From positions 1 through 29,820 of the forward strand of contig JAQGBZ010000580.1 in the NCBI GenBank assembly GCA_034687125.1: a stretch of 29,820 bases of DNA, in the 5' to 3' direction. A program made the translations under genes and the position numbers. How positions within the stretch are numbered: position 1 is the first letter of the stretch; each line of letters opens with the position of its first letter. The notes beneath the pieces were generated by a model, which saw only the letters and a program-made list of their open reading frames with translations, was not told the DNA's origin and did no database searches. This DNA is from Neelides folsomi (Eukaryota > Arthropoda > Collembola > Neelipleona > Neelidae). Shown here piece after piece: positions 12,276 to 29,820 of this stretch.

Positions 12276-14791
12276 CTATAAGTAAAAATTAGTAAAATTA
12301 GTAAAAATTATTATTAATTAACAATCCAATTAAGGAGGTGTCTAAATTAAATATATTATTAATTAGATTACTCTAATTAAGTAATTACCTTAAATCCCAA
12401 GATTATAAATTTCCTTTTTATCCATCAATTAAAATAGAGTTATTTCTTATAAAATGTCAATAGTTTTATATCAGTTATATGCATGAATTAAATAAAAACT
12501 TAATTTTATAATCGATTCAAGATCGATTCGATCGTTCAATTAGCGTATTAAATAATAATGAACATGTTAACTTTTCTTTGTTCTCGAAACTTTTGAAATT
12601 TAGGTGGTAAGTATAGCATTTATTAACCATTCCGTTTCTGTTTCATTTTCTCTTAAAGGCAAATCAAACTATTCCCTGTACCCATGCCCTACCAAAATCC
12701 ATTTTACAAATATATCAACTTCAAAGAGAATTGAAAAATTAAAATCTGTTCGTCTCTGTGTGCACTCATGCACTTTGCACTGTGAAATTTAAATTAATTA
12801 TTCAGCTTACGTTTAAAAAGTGTTAATTGTGTCAAGAGTGTCAACAGGTGAATATATCGATTCCATTGAAGAAATATCATGACTTTTAATTGAGTGCTAA
12901 AGGTGAAACAAGGGCATGATTCTTCAGTAAAAGGTAATTATAAATTATATTATTTCTTAATTAATTGCTCTCTCCAAAACTCATTGTTTTGATATTGGAT
13001 TTTGGTCCTTTAGATAGAGATTCATCTTTTATTTAATCCAACATGATAACTCTAATAATTAATTAATATTTAATCCTTTAAAATCAAAAGCAAAATTCAA
13101 TTGTAGATCAAACTTTTAAACTCTTTATAAAAATACACATTTTTGCATCGAGTTTGACCTTATTAATTTTTATGCATTCAATCTTGATTATTTAAGTGCT
13201 TAAAAGTTAAATCATTCTTAAAGAGTTTCAATCCAATAATCATGTATGATGAAATATCCAACGGCCTCCATAAACTCGTAAACTCTGCTCAAAGTTCAAA
13301 TTGTGTCTAAAATAGCCAAAATGAAGTGTAAAAATAATACTAGCAGGTAAAATTGAGAACATCCATATAAAATTATATTTGTGAGAGTATAGTGTAATTA
13401 AATGTGAATAATCATGATCACGAATGCAAATGCGAATCTACGTAAACACTTTTTACGCTCCAGTAAAAAATGGACTTTACATTTTCATTTCCGACCTGTT
13501 GTATCATTATCATCCTCAATTCGAATTCTCATCAAGTTTGGCACATATGAGCACGTACAGTAGGTATATTATAGCAGGTGTGCATGATTGCGAGTTTCTC
13601 TTCTAATGTACTTTAGTTGATAAGCAAATCATGAGAGTTTTTTTGTTTACGTGACGTCGTGGAATTCTTAGCCTTATGCAACTTTATTACTGTGTGAGCC
13701 ATGTGGGTAAAAAAGTAGGAGCATAATCTTGACTCATTCAACAATGAGACGTCATAAAGAGTTGAAGGAAGGAGATTCTCTCTAGAATTTTCTCTCAATT
13801 ATCTCCGTCCAATACAATAAATTTCAAGATATTTTATCTTTACAAATCCTCCAAGAAGCTTCAGTCTCCTTCCAAAGGCCCTAATACTTCCATTAACTTA
13901 AATGTCTAATTCCCTTGCTTAAATGTATTGTAACACATAAATACTTTCAAAAATCCAAAGTTCAGTAAAGTTGTATTCATAACAATACTGACCTGATAGG
14001 AATCGTTTCCTTCTACAGTGCTTTATAAAGTGTTTTTCCAGTTTGTATCTAATTTAGTTTTTTAGTTTTATTTTGGACCTAAGCAAATTCCAATGGCCTT
14101 AAAATCGGTATGTTAACTATACAAAAACTAATTATTTTAACTAATTGTAGATAATTATTTATAATTGCTTACGTTAAAAACAATTTCCCAAGCTGATTCA
14201 ATACTTCGAATAATTATCCGCTAAGTTTCTCTTTCTCTCAAGATTTTTTAAGGGTTTTGCTCTTTTTACTATTCAAATGAGTAAACTACAAATATATATT
14301 TATTATGGATTTATGAGATAAATTACATACAGATATAAAATATAACCCAGAAAATTAATGTTATCAGTTATCAAATAGTTAGTTATTGATCGTAGTATTA
14401 AATAATGTCAATGTCTGTTATTCATGTTATACAATATTGCGAGAGACTTAAAGAGAGCTATTGCATATCCTTAAACTATACTTACTGATACATCTGTATT
14501 TATCTCAGTGGGTCTGTTCATCACTTGCAGAATAATTGTATGAGTTATTATAAGGGCATGTAATGTTTATGCCCTTGCTAAATAACGTATGTAATCAAGT
14601 TATCGGTATATCATTGATTAAATTCAACATTATGTTGATGTCATTTTTGGCTCTTTGGCATTATTATTAACCTCACTTTTGTTTTTTTCCTTGTCTCTTT
14701 CAACGCACTTACATCGTAGACATTAAAAGAGAACTCAAAGTAGCTTTTTTCTTAATTCTTTATACACCTTATATGAAATTGAGGATGTGTT
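12276..14791. other. Divergent upstream region of the UFD-like gene and the ABHD gene
   Basis: About 2.5 kb of AT-rich sequence between divergently transcribed genes. Possible non-coding leader exons for the plus-strand hydrolase lie around 12800-12935, ending at donor-like AAAG|GTGAAA or AAAG|GTAATT. An acceptor-like TGTTATGCAG ends at 14797, just inside the chosen start. A short hairpin lies at 14544-14586. No protein-coding exon with recognisable homology was found on either strand. Confidence 0.45.
14544..14586. repeat. Short perfect-arm hairpin
   Basis: AAGGGCAT (14552-14559) and ATGCCCTT (14569-14576) are exact inverted copies around a 9-nt loop. Outer GTTATT (14544-14549) and AATAAC (14581-14586) also pair after small bulges. 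It is about 200 bp upstream of the hydrolase start. It is too short for a typical animal miRNA precursor and could be a structured leader element or chance. Confidence 0.5.
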
Positions 14792-17700
14792 ATGCAGGGA
14801 GGAGTGAAGGTGGTCAAGCTTGATGGTTCAATGGCCACAAACAAGACTCTCGTCCCTGAATACGAAGACAACAGCGATTTCCCTGAATATGAAGGGTAAA
14901 AACCATTGTTTTCCACTAATGATCTAAAAAAATTACTAAATGAGTGTTTAATCGCACTTCAAATGATGTTCAAAGGCTTTTATTTAATTATTTCTTAAAA
15001 GCGTCTTTAATTAATTTTAGATGGTTCCGAGGATGGCTTAAGTGGTGTCCAACTTCAATGTCGCATTTAAGAGCAGCCGAAAAGAGAATCTTAACATGTG
15101 AGTTAAATGAAAATATTATAATAATTTATAATTTTAATGTCATTCTAGCTCTTAGTTTTGGTATGTGAGCAGATGAACTTTATTGCTACTTAATTCGTAG
15201 AGCAAGTGTTTTTCCGATATATTTTTTATTCCAGTATTTTTTGCAATACATAAATTTATGTAATGTATTATGTGTTAACATGAATAATGGACTATAACAC
15301 TATAAGTATGGACTGCCTATCTTGACCGTTTTATCAATATGACCAATAATTCACATCAAGGTCAAATGCTCATTTCGTGTAATTTCCTCAATGGCAATTT
15401 ATTTAATTGATTCCTCTTGTCTCTCTCTGTTCTGGTGCAAGATGTGAATGCCGACATAGCTAACATTTCCATATAATACATTTATCAATCGTTACATTAT
15501 TAAGATATATTTTAGCTGATTGACACTACTTTATTATCAAAATGATATTCATTTAGAATCAAAAATGAACTACCAATCATACCAAGAGTATAATATCATA
15601 ATAACACACATAAACCTAATTATTATTATTGTACCATTGTTGTATATAAATTATGATTCTGTCCAAATTCTATTCCTTTTGAATTGAAAGTGTTATTTAA
15701 CCACAAACTGAAAAAATGAGGAATTATGTATAAGACTTACTTAATTTAACCTCGAGCTATGATGATGGCAGTTAAAAAAAATAACTTCAATTCGCCCTTG
15801 AACTTTTTGCTTGACAAATACAAATACATAGTTTAGTGCTCATGTTATTATGAAACAAAACCTAAACTCATCCTTTTTGTTTTTTATTTGATTTTTCAGA
15901 TGTAAAAACTGCATACAAAGGGCTTTATGTGAACATTGGCCCAGTCGTTGGAAAGGATGATTGCAAAGTCTGGACATTGAAATTGAATGAAAAAAGTGAA
16001 AAGACTCCTCTTGTTCTTGTCCATGGTTTGGGTTCTGGAGTTGCCTTGTGGGGATTAAACTTTGATGGACTAGCATCAGACCGACCCGTATACGCCTTTG
16101 ACCTTCTTGGTACACAATCAGAATTCAGAAAACTTTAACAATATAATTATATAGCCAATTCTTAATTTACCAAATTATAGAGTACATTTTACATACAATT
16201 AGTATAGAGTGTATTTTATGATTATGAATCATAATTTAAAACTTTTATTAATATAATGTGCTACATTTTTACATCGTTACATTTTTATTTTGTATTTATT
16301 GTACAGGATTTGGACGAAGCTCGAGGCCAAAATTTAGCAATGATGCACTCGATGCCGAACGTGAGTTGGTTGACTCGATTGAAGAATGGAGGAAAAAGAT
16401 GGATTTAGAGAAGTTTGTTCTCCTCGGCCATAGCATGGGCGGATTCTTAGCAACTTCTTACGCCATCCGATTTCCTAACAGGTTAAACTACACACATAGT
16501 ATAAAAAACACGACTTTTGCTTGAAGTCCAAGGGGGTTTTTTATGGAAAGAATTCTGACCACGTTTAAGAATTATCTTTACGGGAAGAGAATGAGGATTT
16601 TGTTCCATTGAGCTATCAGAGAACATTTCCTTTCTGTGAGATTTGGAGAAGTTGAATGGACCATAGGGTTTTTTGTATTTGGTCAGCAGGACGGAGAGAA
16701 TTCATAAAAAGGAAAACCTGGGGAAAACTTATCTTGATAATTACATTAAAAGAAGAATGAGAACTTTTGGTTTCTTTTACTTTAATTAAACATTTCCTGA
16801 TTGAAAAAATGTTTTTTGTCTTTTTTCTTTCAGGGTGTCACATTTGATCTTAGCTGACCCGTGGGGCTTTCCAGAGAAACCAGCAGATATAGCTCATCTT
16901 GGTGCTGGGTATCAACTTCCTTTCTGGGTTAAAATGATCGCTTACGTCCTTCAACCTCTTAACCCATTATGGGGAATCAGAGTTGCTGGTCCAATGGGTA
17001 ACTTTATTTTTTAATTTTTCGTGACAATAATATTAATTATTAATAGGTGACAATAATATTAATTATTAATAGGCTTGTAAGGAAATGAAGATGAATATTT
17101 ATAATTAGGGTTGTGTAATTTAATTTACATACTTGTATGTAACTTGTAATTATATGTGGAATGTAATCCAATTTTTATTATTAATTTATTGATACTCATG
17201 CGTTATTCTTTTATTAAATGTAGGGCCTAAGTTGATAGCAAAAGCGAGACCGGATTTAATCAAAAAGTTTTCAACTCTCTCTGAAGAAGGAGATGCGAAT
17301 ATTGCAGATTACATCTTCCATTGCAATGCCCAGAATCCCTCGTGAGTTTTAAACTTGTAATTAAATGATACCATTGGGATTGTTATTAACTTATTGTTAT
17401 TAACTTATTATTACGTAGTAACTTATTATTGCTTATTAACTTAATGAGGTATTTTAATAAGATCTACTCATTTCTTTCCAATATAGTGGCGAATCTGCTT
17501 TTCACTCAATGATGAGTTCCTTTGGTTGGGCAAAGCTTCCAATGTGCAATCGAATTCACGCTCTTAAAAAGGATGTTCCCCTTACAATGATCTATGGATC
17601 ACGATCCTGGATTGATCACTGCCCTGGTCCTATCATCCAACAGATTAGAAAAACTTCCTATGTTGACATACAAGTAATTGAGATTGATTTAATTTCGGTT

Positions 17701-17933
17701 TTAATATACTTAATTTTAATTTAATATAATTTTATTTGCAGATCATTCAAGGAGCCGGCCATCATGTTTATGCAGACAAAAAAGAAGTTTTCAATGAAAT
17801 CGTGGAGAAAGCCTGTGACGTAATCGAATTAGAAAATACCGACGAAATCCCGAAATCTCCTTCAACTAGCACAGAAAAAATTACTGAGAAACTTGAAAAA
17901 ATTTCTCTTGATAATGACAAAGGAAATTTATAA
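14792..17933 (+). CDS. Alpha/beta hydrolase of the ABHD4/ABHD5 (CGI-58) family
   Basis: The family includes ABHD5, the lipid-droplet co-activator of ATGL, and ABHD4, an N-acyl-phospholipid hydrolase. Eight exons: 14792-14895, 15021-15097, 15900-16109, 16307-16481, 16834-16997, 17224-17341, 17487-17673 and 17742-17933, giving 408 residues. Landmarks: a Trp-rich N-terminal anchor (W36, W40, W43, then CPTS), an [10 protein letters not shown] oxyanion loop and [12 protein letters not shown]. The nucleophile elbow is GHSMGG (Ser173), followed by NAQNPSGE, GSRSWID (R322, D326) and GAGHHVYAD (G351, H352). The triad is therefore Ser173-Asp326-His352, with an HX4D acyltransferase-like motif at 352-357. 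ABHD5 has Asn in place of Ser. A Ser/Thr/Glu/Lys tail of about 40 residues follows the domain. A stop upstream in frame (14780-14782) supports this start, but the AG at 14796-14797 could instead be a splice acceptor. AATAAA is at 17978-17983. Confidence 0.95.
17021..17072. repeat. Perfect 26-bp tandem duplication in an ABHD intron
   Basis: The 26-bp unit beginning GTGACAATAATATTAATTAT occurs twice without mismatch (17021-17046 and 17047-17072). It lies about 23 nt after the exon 5 donor. It looks like a recent slippage duplication or a small assembly artefact. Confidence 0.9.
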
Positions 17934-20130
17934 TATTTATTAAAACCATTGAACAAATTAAGAAAAATGCAATGTATAATAAATACAGATAGAAATGTTA
18001 GGGATTATTTTTCTCCGTAATTTTTATGATATCCAAATACGATTCGAATCTTTCTCTATTTTATATGAGAAATTGTTAGATTTTCATAAAACAAATTATT
18101 GTGTGCAATTTTTATTACAACTGTATCTAACATAGAGTTAATGATGAATGAACGATTTATATTTATTTTATGTTAATGCATAAATATTTATTGTTAGTGA
18201 AATCATGAACTTACTTTTAATTATGAAAGAATTAAATATTTTTTAAATTTTCTGATTTCGATGTCCGATGCTTTAAGCTTTATGTTATGTGTCAATCTTG
18301 ATCATTATCTACTTAAGGCATTTCGATTATCTGAAGATTTAATATCGCAAAACTACTTTTAATTGTTCGTTATTTAAATTAAATTTTTTTTGTATTATAA
18401 TATGTATGTGTAATATGTTGGTATGCATATTTATTTTCAGTTTAAAAATGTATCCTAAAGTTGTTAAAATGGTTAAATGTAACATAATATCAGTTTTAAT
18501 AATGATCAAAATGAAAGCGAAAGTTTAAATGATATTTTAGTGTTTTCATTTTCTTGTAGTTTATGGACGCGTTCGGGAGTGGACAATTAATCATATTTCT
18601 GTGATTGCTTGCAACAAAGATATTATCTGTTTTATGGTTGTTTGAATAAATCTAGCCAAGTTTGTTAAAATTTGAATAATTCAACATTTTTAAAGCATAA
18701 TTAGTGGTGGCAATGATGAGCATAAATGCACAGCAAAAAATTAAAACAATTTTTCACAATTGTTGAATATTTTATTAAAAAGAATTCATTAATCTTTTCA
18801 CCTTATTGTGTAATTCGCATATAATACACAATTACAAATATTTTTGTTTAACAATTAAATCAATTTATTTTAATTAAACAATATACATATTTATTTTAAA
18901 TAATAAACACAGACTGTTCAACATTAATTCCTTATCAGTTTACCAGTACTAAATTTATGACTTGATTCTGATTAATTATAAATTAAATTAAACAAAATTG
19001 CATTTTCCCAAAATAAAATTAAATCTTAATTTACTACCTCTTATACAAGACTCAACTTTAAGAACCTTTCCAACATGAACTTTCATATACTAAAATGTAT
19101 AGGAGACTTAATTTAATAGTTTTTATATTAGATTTGAGTACAAAACGTTTATTTACATTAATCCTAGAAAATTACAATTACAATCGGCAGTTATTTGCAA
19201 TTTCATTTTTGTTGTTTGATTTTTTAAAATGTTCTCTTTTTTAATTAAATTCAATTTGTGTAGATAAAGTAAAATTTAACCTGCATAGTTTTCCCAATAA
19301 GTTAACAAATTGTTTTGCTTATTCTCCATAATGTAATTAAAGATTTGTTTCTGACTTTAATGAATCGAATATAAATAATGGTATGATGTTTACATACTTA
19401 TTACATTTAGCATAGTAGTACTCCCTTTAAAGTTTTAAATGCAAAATAAATACAAAAGGTTAGTTTACACAAAATCACGATATAATTATTATCACTTTCT
19501 GTGATCAAATCTTTATTGAAAATTTCCAACAATCAATCTTTGATTAATCAACCTTACATAATTTGTGCATTTTAATCCTTACTGTCCACTTATAATCTAT
19601 TTCTCACACCATCCCATAACCATAATACTTTCATTTTTTGTAATATATGGGCCATTTTGGCAATAGAAAAACATTACGTACATAATATAATGTAGTCATT
19701 TACACTGTATTTTTGTAATTTTGGCTTGACTAACAATAACACAATAAGCACCTTAATTATCTTCTGATTACAGTCCTTCATAAATTCATAATAATTTGAA
19801 ATTGAAAGCGATTGGTGATATTTTCGCTCATATTAAATATTACATAAAACCTGGACTGAACGGACCGAACCACATTTTTGAATAAATCCCAGATATTAAT
19901 TAAGCATTTAAATATTTATATTATTACTGTACATTAAATATTAAACCTCAATAGCAAATTGGACTACAAAGGCCTTCCACATTTGTTTTTTCATGATAAA
20001 AATGGCGAATTTGGCTTTGAAATAGGGATCTTTGAAGTTTGCCAAATATTGCATATATTTAGTTTATTAATTAATAGTTAGGTATTTAATATATTACAAG
20101 TGTTATTAAATGCGTATAACTTTCAATTGA
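17934..20130. other. Convergent intergenic region between the ABHD gene and CMIP
   Basis: About 2.2 kb of very AT-rich sequence between two 3' ends. The hydrolase AATAAA (17978-17983) and the CMIP AATAAA on the minus strand (20063-20068) lie close to their stop codons. Nothing else was recognised: no ORF with homology, no tRNA-like fold and no clear repeat. Confidence 0.6.
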
Positions 20131-26835
<6,705 letters not shown>

Positions 26836-27843
26836 CTATATAAAACATATTAAATTAATATTTTCCCACTTATATAATAAACATTATATGAATATTCTAC
26901 AACATAACTACTCTAACCATAATTTGTTATAAATTATAACTTATAATATGTAATTTAATTTAATTGTTAATATTATTATCTAAATTTTAATTATCTAAAT
27001 TATTATACAAAACAAACAACAGGCGGTTTACACCAAAATACTTAAAGGCTAAATACAACAAAGGATGAAAAGGAATTAAAAGAGAAAGTAAAGAAAGATT
27101 TTCATGTCTGGAAATCGAGACGATTTTCAATATCACGAGCATTTGAAAATGAAATTAATTTTCCTCGATTAAAATCCCCTTAATTAACGAGTAGGTGTAA
27201 TCATAAATATTCCTTTGTCGACATTCATCACTGAGGAGATGAAAGGAACAAGAGTATTATGCTCTCACACAGTCTCCCACTACACCGTTTTCCCATTTGT
27301 GTGATAGTGAGCATGAAAAGAAGTAAAGGGCTAATTTATCCGATGCAAAAGCTTCTCTTTAAAATGAAATGATATAATGTATTCCCTTCCTCATTTCTAA
27401 ACCCAACCAGCTGAGACTTCACTTTAAATGCAAAACACAACTCAATAATCTTGCCCTACACTCCTCTAGTAGTACTCTACATCGATGCATTATCCCACTT
27501 CCCTCATGAGCCGTGAAGAAGAGGAAGAAAGCAATATGGTAAAACTAAAACCAAAAACGAAATTCAAGCTGGATTTAACATAATCATCCAATTTCCAATT
27601 TATTTCTCCTATTCAAAATTCAAAGGGGATTCTCGGCAGCTCACCACTATGGGATTCATTGTATTCACCCAATACACAAACTTAAATTAAGTAGATTATA
27701 ATATAAATTATATAACTTTTCAAATAACAATCATTAAATACAAAATACGCCAACTTCAATAACCCATCCAATTGAAATTAAACCCAATTATCATATCATA
27801 AAACACAAATACTGATTCCATAACTTATTTATTACATAAATAT
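26836..27843. other. CMIP upstream intron, no exon found
   Basis: The exon starting DFGKYP (26835) has an acceptor (tatatag) and must be preceded by further CMIP exons. The expected blocks (PH-domain and HCRERP/VIEVFTP-type segments of the family) were sought on the minus strand here and not seen. The intron therefore probably extends past the window. Confidence 0.5.
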
Positions 27844-28443
27844 TAGAGAGATTAAATTTTGACATAAGACAGCATAAGTGACGTCAGATGTTATGTATCC
27901 CTCTTATGCTATGCTAAGTCACATCCAATTAAATTTTGACATAAGCATAAACACAAACTTAAGCGATAGCGGGATTTAAAACTGCCTAGAATTCTAATTT
28001 CATTTAACCACATAGTTTTAATTAAAATGAATATAAGAAAGCTCTGTTTGAAAAAATATTAATAAAAACATTCATTCAAGGTTACAAAATAGAAGAATTT
28101 ACACACGCAAAACATTTAACATCAATTCATTTAAACCAGAAGAATTTCAAAAATTATTTCGTTTCGAACAATGTGATATAAGAAGATTATGTACAGCACT
28201 ACAATTGCCAAGTAAATGCAATTCAATCAGAAAAGACAAATTCACAGGTAATTTTTAAATAATTGATTTTTGTCGCTTGGTTTCTCCTTATGCACGACAT
28301 AAGGAGCGCGACATATGAAACGCATTCTTATGTCGCTAGCTCTAACATAGCGTAGGATTTTATGTAAAAGGGAAGGGGCCGACATATGACGTCACTTATG
28401 CTTATATTTATGTCGGGCCTTATGTCAAAATTTAATCTCTCTA
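27844..28443. mobile_element. About 600-bp inverted-repeat DNA transposon with transposase remnant
   Basis: The left end, TAGAGAGATTAAATTTTGAC followed by ATAAG (27844-27868), is repeated exactly inverted at the right end (28443 back to 28419). Behind it, CATAAGTGACGTCA-type subterminal sequence is also inverted on both sides. A third, direct copy of ATTAAATTTTGACATAAG lies at 27928-27945, and more GACATA/TATGTC words occur near 28288-28335. Flanking TA dinucleotides fit a 2-bp target duplication. The core carries a decayed transposase exon (separate entry). Together these indicate an internally deleted, non-autonomous element, most likely of the PIF/Harbinger-ISL2EU group judging by that remnant. 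Confidence 0.8.
28052..28258 (+). pseudogene. Transposase N-terminal exon remnant, DDE_Tnp_4/Harbinger-like
   Basis: An open frame without an initiating ATG encodes about 68 residues. They include SFKPEEFQKLFRFEQCDIRR, followed by LCTALQLPSK and a KFTG end at a donor-like ACAG|GTAATT. The pattern F+F...DI..L..AL.LP followed by a G is typical of the region before the catalytic domain in animal and fungal DDE_Tnp_4 (PIF/Harbinger-like) transposases. The catalytic exons are missing. It sits inside the inverted-repeat element at 27844-28443 and explains that element's origin. The family assignment is from memory. Confidence 0.5.
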
Positions 28444-29700
28444 TTATACATAAAGTGAAAGTTATGTGTAAATCTTATAAAATTATTTCAATCTGGCATT
28501 TAATTTCTGAGAGCTTATACAGCTAAGCTTGTGTTAATATAAAACGGAAATTGAGTTTACCAACACATTTCATAAATTAAGCCAAAGCTTGATAAGAAAA
28601 AGTCAAATTAGAAAAATGTATTATTTACATAAGTCACAAACAACACACGCTCAGTCAGTCAATGTAATCAAGCATAATGTGGTGAGACTTAAAAGATTTA
28701 AGTTCCATTTGACTCCCAAATGTTGTTAAGTTTAAGATTACTATACAGCTAGACTAAATGGTAAAGTAAACACTTTTATTTATAAGTACGTATAACATTC
28801 AACATCGTATACGACTTGATTGAAATGCCTATTTATGCATTCAAACGACCTTAAATCCACATTGGTCTTTCGTATAGAAAGCTAAAAAGGAAATTGATTG
28901 AGAAAGTCGTATATGTACATACAGATATGTGTTTTCTAAGTGGTTCGTGTATTCGTTTAATCGGGTCTCAAACCTCTCTCTCTCTCTCAAAATGGAAAAA
29001 AACAGGGGAAATTATCTATCAGGTTGAGAGGGAATTGATGAGGGCGAGTCATAAATCATGAGACGGAATCAGGCGGAAGTTCCATCAATCATTCACTCAC
29101 ATAAGATCCAATGGGGTGGTACAAGGAAGAACGACGTACATATAATATAAATGAATAAAAAGACTGTTTTTGCATTCCACGCTTCCACAACTTTTTTGTT
29201 TATCCCTTCAAAAAGGGAAAGTAAAAGTCAGCGTATTCTCGACGCTTAATTCATAAAATACGAATTTCTCGTAATTTGGATGGTCTGAAAGTTTTCCTTC
29301 ACTTTTCTGCTTGGTGCTTTTATAAACCACAAAAGTGGAAGACATGGGAAAAGTATAATTTGGATTTTATTGGAGAAACAAATGAAAGCAGTGGAGTGAA
29401 ACGAGTTTTGGCGGTGGGATGAATTAGGAATTCAATCAAGAGAAAATGTTCCCAGTCTGAAAATACTATTGAATTAGAAACTATTAATCTCCCTATAGCC
29501 CCAGTTTTGTTTCAATTGAAATTAGCCATATGTAATTGAGGGTATGAGGAGTAATATAAGAGATATATGGTACAGACTTACATATTATATGTTATATAGG
29601 AAGTATTATTGTAAAGCCGAGATTAGCTTTTCTCTCCTACTGCAACCCCTGAATGCACGTGGAATTCAATATGAGGAATTCCAATACCGTTATTGTTCGA
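28444..29700. other. AT-rich, presumably CMIP intronic or upstream sequence
   Basis: No coding exon was recognised on either strand. A short CT microsatellite (28974-28988, (CT)n) is the only simple repeat of note, and purine-rich words are common in 29290-29460. Confidence 0.5.
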
Positions 29701-29797
29701 TTAAGAGCCTGGGCTCTTATTAAAAAATTAGGTTTCATGGGGGGGGGGGGCTCTTATTCGAGCAGGGCTCTTATTCGAGCAGGGGCTCTTATTAAAT
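29701..29797. repeat. G-run and tandem GGCTCTTATT repeat at the right edge
   Basis: A near-palindrome, TAAGAGCC-TG-GGCTCTTA (29702-29719), is followed by a run of 12 G (29739-29750). Then come three tandem units built on GGCTCTTATT; the first two continue CGAGCAG and the third reads into TTAAATAATTT. The same GGCTCTTATTAAA word appears before the G-run. It looks like the terminal part of a repetitive element that continues outside the window. The G-run length may be inaccurate. Confidence 0.75.
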
Positions 29798-29820
29798 AAT
29801 TTAGAAAATATTGTTCATTT

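Noticed and set aside
13424..13798. ORFs on both strands of about 60 codons
   Set aside because: Overlapping chance ORFs upstream of the ABHD gene, without homology, splice context or composition change.

Overview
This is an AT-rich window of animal nuclear genome. All recognisable genes are broken by GT-AG introns, AATAAA signals follow several stop codons, and the products are metazoan regulatory proteins. The compact introns (60-140 nt in the ARMC8 gene) and MITE-like elements suggest an invertebrate, probably an arthropod. A small crustacean such as a copepod is a guess; the sequence alone does not fix the species. All splice models below were built by eye from splice consensus, reading-frame continuity and remembered family sequences. 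None was checked against RNA or a database.

Layout from left to right. (1) 164-2646, minus: CNOT10, a CCR4-NOT deadenylase subunit, 8 exons, C-terminal end cut off by the window edge. (2) 3712-3961, minus: a speculative two-exon small ORF. (3) 4227-7123, plus: ICA1/ICA69, an AH/BAR-domain protein, 9 exons, complete. A 438-bp inverted-repeat element sits in its seventh intron. (4) 8137-11102, minus: ARMC8, a CTLH/GID ubiquitin-ligase subunit, 11 exons, complete, convergent with ICA1. (5) 11637-12259, minus: a compact two-exon gene whose only recognisable domain resembles the C-terminal ubiquitin-fold domain (UFD) of E1 enzymes. No E1 catalytic domain was seen anywhere in the window. (6) 14792-17933, plus: an ABHD4/ABHD5-family alpha/beta hydrolase, 8 exons. 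It keeps the serine nucleophile and also the Arg and Gly that ABHD5 uses to activate the triglyceride lipase ATGL. (7) 20131-26835, minus: the 3' two thirds of CMIP (C-Maf-inducing protein), 8 exons, with long introns and its 5' part outside the window. (8) 26836-29820: upstream or intronic sequence of CMIP. It holds a second inverted-repeat transposon (about 600 bp) with a decayed transposase exon, and an unusual G-run plus tandem repeat at the right edge.

The genes do not form a pathway. They look like an ordinary stretch of housekeeping and signalling genes with short intergenic spaces. The most interesting items are the stand-alone E1-UFD-like gene next to an E3-ligase subunit gene, the mixed ABHD4/ABHD5 character of the hydrolase, and the two non-autonomous DNA transposons.
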